NCBI GenBank assembly: GCA_002348825.1
Contig: DEBN01000028.1
Location: forward strand, 6,497 to 12,475
Direction: 5' to 3'
Length of the DNA: 5,979 nucleotides
From: Gammaproteobacteria bacterium UBA2955
GTDB lineage: Bacteria > Pseudomonadota > Gammaproteobacteria > Pseudomonadales > Azotimanducaceae
Part shown: piece by piece, positions 1-5,979 of the stretch
How positions within the stretch are numbered: the stretch's first letter is position 1
How the letters are laid out: every line of letters starts with the position of its first letter
The notes under the pieces: generated by a model
Told to the model about the DNA's origin: nothing
The model's input: the letters and a program-made list of their open reading frames with translations, nothing else
Database searches by the model: none
Program-made: the position numbers and the translations under genes

Positions 1-13
1 CCGCGGTTGCGAG

Positions 14-661
14 TTATTCGATCTCGATAATTTCATTTGGGGTGGCTAGGAGAATGCTATCCGCTGGCGCCAGAGCGAATAAGCCATTACACACCACGCC
101 GGGCAGATCATTAATGCTGGACTCCATAACCTCGGGGTGTGCAATATGCAGATCGTGTACATCAAGAATCCAGTTGCCGTTGTCGGTTACCACGCCTTGA
201 CGCCATTCGGGACGTCCGCCCAGGGCGACCAATTGTCGAGCGACGACACTGCGCGCCATAGGTATTATTTCCACCGGCAGCGGGTAAGCGCCTAGTTGCG
301 CTACGCGTTTACTGGCATCGGCGATACAGATGAACTGCTCAGCCGCACTGGCCACAATTTTTTCTCTGGTTAATGCCGCGCCGCCGCCTTTTATTAACTG
401 TTTGGCGTCGTTCAGCTCATCGGCGCCGTCTATATAAACATCCAAACTGGGTGCGGCGTTTAGGTCGAGCACTTTGATGCCTAAATTCTGCAGTCGTTCT
501 GTTGAGGCATGGCTCGAGGAAACAGCGGCGTCAAAGGTGTGTTTGATCGCCGCCAGTTGGTCGATGAAACAATTTGTTGTGGATCCGGTACCGACCCCAA
601 CGATGCTCGTACTAGACAGCAGCGGCGCGATTTTTTTGATCGCTGCCGCTGCGACGCGCAT
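14..661 (-). CDS. rpiA: Ribose-5-phosphate isomerase A
   Basis: Interconverts ribose 5-phosphate and ribulose 5-phosphate in the non-oxidative pentose phosphate pathway (cytosolic). The 215-residue product matches the RpiA family along its whole length. It has the N-terminal phosphate-binding segment IVGVGTGST (residues 20-28), the VSSSxAST stretch (47-54), the active-site motif DGADE (78-82) and [11 protein letters not shown] (91-101). By family knowledge D78, D81, K91 and E100 correspond to E. coli D81, D84, K94 and E103. [21 protein letters not shown]-like and VVTDNGN blocks follow. The usual length is about 219-225 residues. The ATG at 661 is the only standard start codon in this frame, but it has no clear ribosome binding site and residues upstream of it still resemble the family's first helix, so an ATT start at 688 is possible. 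Transcribed divergently from ilvA. Function is very secure; only the start is uncertain. Confidence 0.96.
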   Translation of the reverse strand: MRVAAAAIKKIAPLLSSTSIVGVGTGSTTNCFIDQLAAIKHTFDAAVSSSHASTERLQNLGIKVLDLNAAPSLDVYIDGADELNDAKQLIKGGGAALTREKIVASAAEQFICIADASKRVAQLGAYPLPVEIIPMARSVVARQLVALGGRPEWRQGVVTDNGNWILDVHDLHIAHPEVMESSINDLPGVVCNGLFALAPADSILLATPNEIIEIE

Positions 662-693
662 TTTTTGCTGATGCGCAGGATCTGCAATGTTCG

Positions 694-699
694 ATTTTA
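694..699 (-). promoter_or_regulatory. Possible -10 box for rpiA in the rpiA/ilvA divergent gap
   Basis: On the minus strand this reads TAAAAT, five of six matches to the sigma-70 -10 consensus, about 33 bases upstream of the annotated rpiA ATG. No good -35 box lies 16-18 bases further upstream, so this is only a candidate. If real, transcription would begin near 687, almost on top of the alternative ATT start. On the plus strand I found no confident promoter for ilvA in the 662-747 gap. Confidence 0.25.
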
Positions 700-747
700 A
701 GTCGCTAATGGCTGGTTCCCGTTGGCGATAAGAAGGAAAATGGTGAC

Positions 748-2262
748 ATGTTAGAGACCTATGTAAAGAAGATTCTGTCCTCGCGAGTATACGAAGTCGC
801 TGACGAGACGCCGTTAACTCGGGCGGCGACGCTGAGCCAAAGGCTGGGTGTGGATGTGCGTCTGAAGCGCGAAGATTTGCAGCCAGTATTCAGCTTTAAG
901 CTTCGTGGCGCCTACAACAAGATCAGCCAGTTGTCGGCTGACGAACTTGGCCGCGGGGTCATTACTGCCTCTGCTGGAAATCATGCCCAAGGTGTTGCGA
1001 TGGCCGCTCAATGTTTAGGCATTAAAGCGACGATTGTGATGGGCCGCAACACCCCGAGTATTAAAGTCAACGCGGTTCGCGCGCGCGGCGCAAAAGTGGT
1101 TTTGCATGGCGACAGTTATGACGAGGCGTCTGCCCATGCGGCGGAAATGACCGCTGCTGAAAATCTAGTCTATGTGGCCCCTTATGATGATGTCGATGTG
1201 ATCGCCGGTCAGGGCACCATCGGTATGGAGATCGTTAACCAGCATCCGGGGCGTTTAGATGCGATTTTCGTCCCCGTGGGTGGTGGTGGCTTGATCGCGG
1301 GCATTGCGGCTTACGTCAAATATTTACATCCAAAAACTAAAATTATTGGGGTAGAAGCCGAAGGCTCGGCTTGTTTATTCGCGGCGCGGCGCGCTGGCAA
1401 ACGTGTACGCCTCGCTGCCGATACGTTGGATCTTTTTGCGGATGGAGTGAGTGTTGCGCAGGTGGGCGCAGCGCCGTTCAGGATAGCCAAGCACTATGTC
1501 GACGATGTGGTGTTGGTGAATACCGACGAAATCTGTGCCGCCATAAAAGATGTTTTTGAGGATACGCGCTGTGTGTCTGAACCGGCGGGCGCATTAGCCA
1601 TTGCCGGAATGAAACGTTATCTGGCTCGGACCACTGGAATCGCATCAGCGGTAGCGATTGTCAGCGGTGCCAACGTCAATTTTGACCGCCTGCGACACAT
1701 CTCTGAAAGGGCGGAGGTGGGTGAAGAGCGCGAGGCTATTCTGGCGGCGAAGATCGACGAACGCCCCGGGAGTTTCTTGCGGTTTTGCAAAGCGTTAGGA
1801 CGGCGCGCGATTACTGAATTTAACTACCGGTTTGCGGATGCTGGTGGTGCGCACATATACGTAGGGCTTGGCGTTGAATCCCAAGCGGATCGAGAGGCCG
1901 TAGTCGCGACCTTGCAGAACAAAAATTACAGCATTCTAGATATGACAGAAAATGAGGCGGCTAAGTTACATGTGCGCCACATGGTCGGCGGCCGCAGCCC
2001 GCAAGGAGTTGACGAACTCCTGTATCGGTTTGAATTTCCCGAACGCCCCGGGGCGTTGTTGCAGTTTTTGACCGGCCTTGGTCAGCGTTGGAACATAAGC
2101 CTCTTTCATTATCGTAACCATGGCTCGGCCTGGGGCCGGGTGTTGGTTGGCTTTGCGGCCTCGAAAAAGGATCAGCCGGCTCTGGATAAGTACCTTAAAG
2201 ACATTGGTTATCGCTTTTGGGTGGAGCAGGACAATCCAGCGTACAAGATGTTTTTGCAATAG
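748..2262 (+). CDS. ilvA: Threonine ammonia-lyase (threonine deaminase), biosynthetic
   Basis: Converts L-threonine to 2-oxobutanoate and ammonia, the committed step of isoleucine synthesis, using pyridoxal phosphate. The 504-residue product matches the long biosynthetic IlvA (E. coli is 514), not the short catabolic form. The catalytic fold II domain spans about residues 1-325: the PLP lysine is K51 in SFKLRGAY, followed by SAGNHAQG (75-82), the glycine-rich phosphate loop GGGG (178-181) and the [11 protein letters not shown] block. Two ACT-like regulatory domains follow, from about 331 and about 424, each with an ERPG turn (338-341 and 432-435). In this family they bind isoleucine (inhibitor) and valine (activator). 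An AGAAGGA ribosome binding site at 731-737 supports the ATG. No leader peptide or attenuator fits the short upstream gap. Convergent with def, 5 bases from its stop codon. Confidence 0.97.
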   Translation: MLETYVKKILSSRVYEVADETPLTRAATLSQRLGVDVRLKREDLQPVFSFKLRGAYNKISQLSADELGRGVITASAGNHAQGVAMAAQCLGIKATIVMGRNTPSIKVNAVRARGAKVVLHGDSYDEASAHAAEMTAAENLVYVAPYDDVDVIAGQGTIGMEIVNQHPGRLDAIFVPVGGGGLIAGIAAYVKYLHPKTKIIGVEAEGSACLFAARRAGKRVRLAADTLDLFADGVSVAQVGAAPFRIAKHYVDDVVLVNTDEICAAIKDVFEDTRCVSEPAGALAIAGMKRYLARTTGIASAVAIVSGANVNFDRLRHISERAEVGEEREAILAAKIDERPGSFLRFCKALGRRAITEFNYRFADAGGAHIYVGLGVESQADREAVVATLQNKNYSILDMTENEAAKLHVRHMVGGRSPQGVDELLYRFEFPERPGALLQFLTGLGQRWNISLFHYRNHGSAWGRVLVGFAASKKDQPALDKYLKDIGYRFWVEQDNPAYKMFLQ

Positions 2263-2267
2263 CTGGC

Positions 2268-2804
2268 TTAAACGTCACAGTGATGCTTAAGCCACTCGTC
2301 TTCAAATGACAACTGGGTCGGGTCGGTCATGCGGTCAATGTACAGCCGGCCCTCGAGATGATCGAACTCATGTTGCATCACGGTAGCCAAGAAACCGCGC
2401 AGCTCGAGTTGCTGCGTACTGCTGGTTTCGCTCGTATATGTCACTCGGATGTGTTGTGGCCGTTGCACAAAACCGCGCAGCCCTGGTATTGACAAACAGC
2501 CCTCCCAATAGCCCGCGCTCTGCTCATCGATTACTTCGATAACCGGATTAAAAAACACGGTCAGTGGCATCGCTTCGATGTCGCCGTAGCGCGATGGTCC
2601 GCCCGGCACCTCGATGATGGCTAGACGCAGATCTTCGTCGATCTGCGGTGCTGCTAAGCCTATGCCACCTGAATCTCTGAGCGTGTCTAACATGTCTTGC
2701 AGCAGGCGCTCCATGTCCGAACTCGCGATGCGCTCCACGTCGACAGGCTGTGCTACGCGGCGTAAGTTCGGATGTCCCATACGCAGAATTGGTCTAATCG
2801 CCAT
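2268..2804 (-). CDS. def: Peptide deformylase, PDF1A-like
   Basis: Metalloenzyme that removes the N-formyl group from the initiator methionine of nascent proteins at the ribosome. All three family motifs are present in the 178-residue product: GIGLAAPQ (residues 47-54, with Q54), EGCLS (101-105, metal ligand C103) and QHEFDH (144-149, metal ligands H145 and H149, catalytic E146). The N-terminus IRPILRMGHPNLRRVAQPV and the WEGCLSIPGLRG context resemble the PDF1A-like subgroup more than E. coli Def. In gammaproteobacteria the principal def normally sits next to fmt, so this is probably an additional deformylase; that is inference. Last gene of the leftward run, starting 11 bases after the fau stop, so very likely co-transcribed. 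No room for a terminator before the convergent ilvA end. Confidence 0.95.
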   Translation of the reverse strand: MAIRPILRMGHPNLRRVAQPVDVERIASSDMERLLQDMLDTLRDSGGIGLAAPQIDEDLRLAIIEVPGGPSRYGDIEAMPLTVFFNPVIEVIDEQSAGYWEGCLSIPGLRGFVQRPQHIRVTYTSETSSTQQLELRGFLATVMQHEFDHLEGRLYIDRMTDPTQLSFEDEWLKHHCDV

Positions 2805-2810
2805 GCCAAA

Positions 2811-2816
2811 CCCTCT
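2811..2816 (-). promoter_or_regulatory. Ribosome binding site of def, touching the fau stop codon
   Basis: The minus strand reads AGAGGG six bases before the def ATG. Its first A is the last base of the fau TAA stop codon (2816-2818). A ribosome terminating on fau therefore sits on the def initiation region, which suggests translational coupling. It also fixes the def start. Confidence 0.65.
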
Positions 2817-3388
2817 TATTTAAATTGTTGGACCGCCACATCCGTGACGACGATATCTAGCGGCACGTCCCAGTTTTCACGGGGCAGCGGTGCGGTTGTC
2901 TGCTGTTCGCTGAAGGCGATACCTATAAGGGTTGGCCGTTGTGCCGGATCCGCAAAAAATCTGTCGTAGTAGCCACCGCCCATGCCCAGCCTACTGCCGT
3001 ATTGATCGAACGCGACCAGAGGCACTAACGCGCAGTCGAGATCAGCAGCACCGGCAATGTGGTCGCGATCTTCCGGCTCCAGCAAGCCGAAGCGGTTTGT
3101 TATCAAACTGCTATTTGGCTGGTGTCGGGCAAAGGTCATAAGCCGCTGCGCTACGTCGATGCAGGGTAAGAAAATCGATTGGTCACGTTGCCATGCGATG
3201 TCGAAAAACGCCTCTATTGACGCTTCTTCTGGGCTTGCCATGTAAGCGGCAATGCTCTGGCCAGCCGTGAGAACCGGCAAAGCGTGGAGCTGTTGAGCAA
3301 TGAGCAGTGTTTTACGAGAGCGGGAACCAGGCTCTAAACGCTGACGTAAAGATCGGTAGTGTGCGCGTAGCGCGGGCCGGTTTGTCAT
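2816..3388 (-). CDS. fau: 5-formyltetrahydrofolate cyclo-ligase
   Basis: ATP-dependent conversion of 5-formyl-THF to 5,10-methenyl-THF, returning a storage or inhibitory folate to the one-carbon pool (cytosolic; EC 6.3.3.2; ygfA in E. coli). The 190-residue product has the family's diagnostic glycine motif GMGGGYYDR (residues 135-143), preceded by LVPLVAFDQYGSRL and followed by IGIAFSEQ. Other family-like segments are the ASPEEA region near 51-56, where family members carry a folate-contacting glutamate, and the basic N-terminal helix. Length is close to E. coli's 182. The ATG at 3388 is the only standard start in the upstream frame back to the 6S gene; an AGGG directly abuts it, too close for a normal ribosome binding site. 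It lies just downstream of ssrS on the same strand, as in E. coli where ssrS and ygfA are co-transcribed. Confidence 0.95.
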   Translation of the reverse strand: MTNRPALRAHYRSLRQRLEPGSRSRKTLLIAQQLHALPVLTAGQSIAAYMASPEEASIEAFFDIAWQRDQSIFLPCIDVAQRLMTFARHQPNSSLITNRFGLLEPEDRDHIAGAADLDCALVPLVAFDQYGSRLGMGGGYYDRFFADPAQRPTLIGIAFSEQQTTAPLPRENWDVPLDIVVTDVAVQQFK

Positions 3389-3416
3389 CCCTAAATCATC
3401 GACTGGCGGAAAAAAT

Positions 3417-3590
3417 GTTCCCGGCGATGCCGCTGTTGGTTTGCCCTGAACCGTTGAGATTCAAGGCGGAGACCCCAGCTGCACCGAAGGCGACCCATAA
3501 TTTTGGGTATGCACACAGGCGCAGCGAAAGAATCTCCTGAGGTTTTTATAACGGCTCAAGGACGCGACCACTGGCTAACATCCCAGGAAC
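3417..3590 (-). ncRNA. ssrS: 6S RNA
   Basis: Regulatory RNA that mimics an open promoter and binds sigma-70 RNA polymerase, lowering transcription in stationary phase. Three things identify it: its place between zapA and fau on the same strand, its length of about 174 (E. coli 184), and its fold. The 5' arm GTTCCTGG-GATG (3590-3579) pairs with the 3' arm CATC-(G)-CCGGGAAC (3429-3417), a 12-pair closing stem with one bulged G. Within it are the conserved CCTTGAGCCG (3561-3552), an apical arm (3537-3533 with 3472-3468; 3525-3518 with 3485-3478; ACCCA/TGGGT at the tip) and the 3' bubble hairpin CCTTGAA/TTCAGGG (3466-3460 with 3450-3444). The 5' end is set from the -10 box and the 3' end from the closing stem. 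A run of six T follows at 3415-3410. Both ends are predictions, good to a few bases. Confidence 0.92.
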
Positions 3591-3596
3591 CCGCGG

Positions 3597-3602
3597 ATTA
3601 TA
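3597..3602 (-). promoter_or_regulatory. -10 box of the ssrS promoter
   Basis: The minus strand reads a perfect TATAAT ending six bases before the predicted first base of 6S RNA at 3590, the right distance for initiation there. No convincing -35 box is seen at 3620-3625 (CTGGTG). A strong -10 with a weak -35 would suit a promoter helped by an activator, but that is inference. The promoter lies in the 55-base gap after the zapA stop codon. Confidence 0.7.
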
Positions 3603-3645
3603 GCGGCTAATTGCTTGGCCACCAGTAGTGATTTTTAACCGTAAG

Positions 3646-3960
3646 TCAGATATGCATCTGTTTATTGGCGCTTATGGCATCAGCCACTCGGTCGCTGAGC
3701 GTTTGCACTTGTGCCGCGGCTTTGGCTTGCGCCGCTGCCTGAAGGTTTTTGCTCTGTAGTAATTCGTTGCTGACATTCAATGCGGCCATGACGGCCACGC
3801 GATCCAGACCGACCACGCGGCCCGATGCGCGAATGGACTCCATTAGCGTATGCAGATAGTGGGCCGCTTCACGCAGCGACTCCTCTTCACCCGCAGGACA
3901 GGCGACCTGATAATCCTTGCCGACAATTGAAACGGTGAGTGTTTTATTTTCTGCATTCAT
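3646..3960 (-). CDS. zapA: Cell division protein ZapA
   Basis: Cytoplasmic FtsZ-binding protein that bundles FtsZ protofilaments and stabilises the Z ring. The 104-residue product (E. coli 109) has the ZapA head: VSIVGKDYQVACPAGEE (residues 10-26), LREAAHYLHTLM (29-40), and the signature GLDRVAVMAALN (51-62). A C-terminal coiled coil rich in Ala and Gln follows (about 63-98), where family members dimerise and tetramerise. The start is the first in-frame ATG and gives the normal N-terminus; only a weak GAGA lies upstream. It sits 42 bases after the coiled-coil gene and is followed by ssrS, the same order as in many gammaproteobacteria. Confidence 0.95.
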   Translation of the reverse strand: MNAENKTLTVSIVGKDYQVACPAGEEESLREAAHYLHTLMESIRASGRVVGLDRVAVMAALNVSNELLQSKNLQAAAQAKAAAQVQTLSDRVADAISANKQMHI

Positions 3961-4002
3961 GGGTGAAGTCTCGTCGGGGGATGTTTTGGCGAATTAGATA
4001 AA

Positions 4003-4224
4003 TCAGCCGCGTTCCAGAGATTTGAGACGCGTAATCATGGCTTCTACGCCGGTCGTAGCGGTTTGATTTTTTTCAAGCAACTTGGCCCGTTCTTGGCTCC
4101 ACTGCTGTTGTTGCGCGCGCAGAGCACGATTTTCATTGGTCAATACTTCGGTCAGAGCGATCAGGTCGTCGACGCGACGAGCTAATTGATCGAGTTGTTC
4201 GGTTTGATCGCTTGCGTCGTTCAT
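4003..4224 (-). CDS. Small coiled-coil protein, TIGR02449-like, possibly ZapB-like
   Basis: A 73-residue, hydrophilic, Gln/Glu/Arg-rich protein with no signal peptide or membrane segment. Leucine and other hydrophobic residues recur in heptad fashion from about residue 10 to 50 (LDQLARRVDDLIALTEVLTN onward), then a LERG tail, so it is very probably a parallel coiled coil. It resembles the short proteins annotated as TIGR02449 that are found directly upstream of zapA in gammaproteobacteria; by size and fold it recalls ZapB, which bridges ZapA at the Z ring. A role in division is inferred from the neighbour and fold only; no enzymatic motif is visible. First gene of the leftward run, divergent from ygfB. 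No clear ribosome binding site precedes the ATG. Confidence 0.8.
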   Translation of the reverse strand: MNDASDQTEQLDQLARRVDDLIALTEVLTNENRALRAQQQQWSQERAKLLEKNQTATTGVEAMITRLKSLERG

Positions 4225-4252
4225 AGAGGTAGCTGGTATTTCTGCGGGCAGT

Positions 4253-4268
4253 GCGCAATAGTTTGCGC
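4253..4268. repeat. 16-base palindrome in the divergent promoter region
   Basis: GCGCAA-TAGT-TTGCGC: two perfect six-base inverted arms around a four-base centre. It lies within the 75-base gap between the coiled-coil gene (starts 4224) and ygfB (starts about 4300), where promoters for both directions must be. It could be an operator for a dimeric regulator or a small leader hairpin. Six-base arms can occur by chance, so the call is tentative. Confidence 0.4.
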
Positions 4269-4299
4269 TCTTTGATGTTTATTGTGTAGTCCCACCACC

Positions 4300-4857
4300 G
4301 TGTCTGATTTAGATCTACAAGCGCAACTCGCGTCGGTTCAGCTGGCTCGCCAGGAACTTCATGGCATGGTGACCGGTTTTCTCGCCGCGTCAGCCTGTCC
4401 GACCGTGGAAGATTTTCCGCTGAGTCAATTGGTGGCGCTTGCAGGTGATCAGGCGCTCACCGATGAGGTGGCGGTATTGGAATTTGTTGCAGCAACCCTG
4501 GCTAACCTGCGTGATGAAGATTTGGGGTTTGCGCCACTAATTGCGGATGACGAAGAACCGCTAACGCAGCGGGTTGACGAATTAGCGGAATGGTGCGGCA
4601 GTTTTCTCAGCGGTTTTGCTGCGGCAAACGCGACGGGTCGAGACCAGTTGCCGGTGGATATTCAGGAAATTATCCGCGACTTTGCCACCCTTTCTGGAAT
4701 GGGTTCCGATGTAGATATTGCGTCAGCGGACGACGATTCTGCCCAAGACGAAGAGTCCTTTAGCGAGATATACGAATACGTGCGGGTCAGTGTTTTATTG
4801 GTTTTAGCTCTGCTCGACGAAGCACAGCCGGATGTTGAACAGGACGTTATGCAGTGA
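4300..4857 (+). CDS. ygfB: UPF0149 family protein YgfB
   Basis: Member of the YgfB/YecA (UPF0149) family. The product is 185 residues from the GTG at 4300 and strongly acidic. Family features are the N-terminal ELHGMVTGFLA (residues 19-29), the central EWCGSFLSGF (97-106), an Asp-rich linker (about 139-150) and the C-terminal EIYEYVRVSVLLVLALL (156-172). E. coli YgfB has matching AEMHGLISG and IIEYVRVAALL segments. The biochemical role is not clear from sequence; in Pseudomonas aeruginosa YgfB is reported to influence antibiotic-resistance gene expression. The start is uncertain: a TTG at 4282 would add CSPTTV, but neither has a good ribosome binding site, and 4300 (MSDLDLQ) gives the more natural N-terminus. 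It overlaps pepP by four bases, so the two are surely one operon. Confidence 0.92.
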   Translation: MSDLDLQAQLASVQLARQELHGMVTGFLAASACPTVEDFPLSQLVALAGDQALTDEVAVLEFVAATLANLRDEDLGFAPLIADDEEPLTQRVDELAEWCGSFLSGFAAANATGRDQLPVDIQEIIRDFATLSGMGSDVDIASADDDSAQDEESFSEIYEYVRVSVLLVLALLDEAQPDVEQDVMQ

Positions 4858-5979
4858 CACAGGTCGATGGTGAGGAGTTTGCGCAACGCCGCTGCCGTCT
4901 CTTGGAGGCTATGGAGCCGGGTTCCATCGCCTTGGTGCCCGGCGCAGCCATGCAGCGCCGTAATCGCGACATCGACTTTGCGTTTCGCCAAGACAGTGAC
5001 CTACTGTACTTATGCGGTTTTGATGAGCCTGATGCGTTGCTTGTCTTGGTGCCTGAGCGTGGTCACGGTGAGGCCATTTTATTTTGCCGCGATCGAGACG
5101 CTCGAGCGGAACAGTGGGATGGGCAAATCTGTGGCCCGGAGCGTGCTGCCGAGCGATTTGGCCTTGATGATGGATTTTCGATCGCCGAGCTGGACAACAT
5201 TTTGCCGGCATTGTTGGAGGGGCGTTCACGTATCTACTTAACCATGGGTGAATACCCGGCATTCGATCAGCGGCTGTTGGGCTATGTGGCGACTATCCGC
5301 AGGCGCGAGGCCGGCGGCGCTCTGCCGCCAGCGGAATTTGTCTCTCTCAAGCACGTGTTACACGAACAACGCTTAGTCAAGAGCGATTCTGAGCTTGACC
5401 TGATCCGTGAGGCTGTGAACATCAGCGCCACAGCGCACACACGAGCGATGCGAAACTGTCATCCAGGAATGATGGAGAGTCAGCTCGAAGCGGAACTGGT
5501 GTACGAATTCATGCGTGGCGGAGCGCGACACTGTGCTTATCCAAGCATTGTTGGCGGCGGGGCGAACGCATGTGTGCTGCACTACACGGATAACAGTTCG
5601 ACGCTGCAGGCTGGGGAGCTAGTGCTTATAGATGCGGGCTGCGAATATCGACACTACGCGGCAGACATTACCCGTACTTTTCCTGTTGATGGTGTTTTCT
5701 CGCAAGCTCAGCGCGCGCTTTACGACATCGTGTTGGCGGCGAATGAAGCCGCCATTGCCGAATGTCGGCCCGGTGCGCCTTTTAATGCACCCCATGACGC
5801 TGCAATCAAAGTAATGGTCGAGGGGTTGTTGACGCTCGGGCTATTGCAGGGCGCGCCTGCGGAAATTATCGCCAGCGGCGCGTATCTGCAGTTTTGTCCG
5901 CACAAGAGTTGTCACTGGTTAGGCCTCGACGTTCATGACGTTGGAGATTATCGACTTGGGAATGACTGGCGACCCTTAC
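4854..5979 (+). CDS. pepP: Xaa-Pro aminopeptidase (aminopeptidase P), 3' end beyond window
   Basis: Dimetal (Mn) exopeptidase that releases an N-terminal residue linked to proline; cytosolic. The open frame runs without a stop to the window edge (375 full codons; E. coli PepP is 441, so about 66 residues are missing). An N-terminal aminopeptidase P domain (about 1-170, with GAAMQRRNRDIDFAFRQDSDLLYLCGF near the start) precedes the pita-bread catalytic domain. Metal ligands D260 (LIDAG) and D271 (ADITRTFP) and H354 (CHWLGLDVHDVG) fall at exactly the E. coli numbering, with H350 and H361 also kept. The ligands equivalent to E383 and E406 lie outside. The start is GTG in the GTGA overlap with the ygfB stop, with AGGA at 4841-4844 nine bases ahead. 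In relatives ubiH/ubiI-type genes follow; that cannot be checked here. Confidence 0.95.
   Translation, partial: MTQVDGEEFAQRRCRLLEAMEPGSIALVPGAAMQRRNRDIDFAFRQDSDLLYLCGFDEPDALLVLVPERGHGEAILFCRDRDARAEQWDGQICGPERAAERFGLDDGFSIAELDNILPALLEGRSRIYLTMGEYPAFDQRLLGYVATIRRREAGGALPPAEFVSLKHVLHEQRLVKSDSELDLIREAVNISATAHTRAMRNCHPGMMESQLEAELVYEFMRGGARHCAYPSIVGGGANACVLHYTDNSSTLQAGELVLIDAGCEYRHYAADITRTFPVDGVFSQAQRALYDIVLAANEAAIAECRPGAPFNAPHDAAIKVMVEGLLTLGLLQGAPAEIIASGAYLQFCPHKSCHWLGLDVHDVGDYRLGNDWRPL

Noticed and set aside
1966..2259. 97-codon minus-strand open frame within the 3' part of ilvA
   Set aside because: It is antisense to the second ACT-like domain, whose sequence is fully accounted for.
2263..2267. 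Possible shared terminator between convergent ilvA and def
   Set aside because: The gap is five bases and no hairpin with a T run is seen on either strand around it.
3307..3540. 77-codon plus-strand open frame across the fau start and the 6S RNA gene
   Set aside because: It overlaps the fau coding region and the antisense of 6S RNA, has no recognisable protein family and no ribosome binding site.
3647..3660. Short inverted repeat CAGAT-ATGC-ATCTG at the end of zapA
   Set aside because: Only five-base arms, inside coding sequence, and not followed by a T run, so neither a terminator nor a convincing operator.
4662..4991. 109-codon minus-strand open frame across the ygfB/pepP junction
   Set aside because: A Ser/Thr-rich antisense shadow of two well-supported genes.
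4909..5262. 117-codon minus-strand open frame inside pepP
   Set aside because: pepP is open through this region and matches its family residue by residue; the antisense product is Arg/His/Pro-rich and resembles nothing known.

Overview
This is a compact housekeeping segment from a gammaproteobacterium. The evidence is the set of genes together: a two-domain biosynthetic IlvA next to RpiA, and the classic block of coiled-coil protein / zapA / 6S RNA / fau divergent from ygfB-pepP. That block is known from enterobacteria and pseudomonads. Base composition is moderate and looks even across the window. I see no mobile element, CRISPR array, tRNA or sign of transfer. Genus cannot be fixed from this sequence.

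Layout. (1) Positions 14-661, minus: rpiA, divergent across a short gap from (2) ilvA at 748-2262, plus. (3) ilvA converges with the end of a five-gene leftward run on the minus strand, only 5 bases apart. In transcription order the run is a short coiled-coil gene (4224-4003), zapA (3960-3646), the 6S RNA gene ssrS (3590-3417, with a perfect TATAAT just upstream), fau (3388-2816) and def (2804-2268). (4) Divergent from that run is ygfB (4300-4857), which overlaps the start of pepP (4854 to beyond the right edge). pepP is cut by the window end.

How the genes fit together. RpiA serves the pentose phosphate pathway and IlvA starts isoleucine synthesis. Fau returns 5-formyl-tetrahydrofolate to the active one-carbon pool, which supplies the formyl group of initiator Met-tRNA. 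Def removes that formyl group from new proteins, so the fau-def pair is a coherent formyl-metabolism unit. ZapA and the upstream coiled-coil protein point to Z-ring assembly. 6S RNA adjusts RNA polymerase activity with growth phase. YgfB is a UPF0149 protein and PepP trims N-terminal residues ahead of proline.

I found no convincing novel system. The points most worth a second look are the 6S RNA gene, which no reading frame reveals; the unusual N-terminus of rpiA (possible AUU start); the PDF1A-like deformylase translationally close-coupled to fau; and a 16-base palindrome in the zapA/ygfB divergent promoter region.
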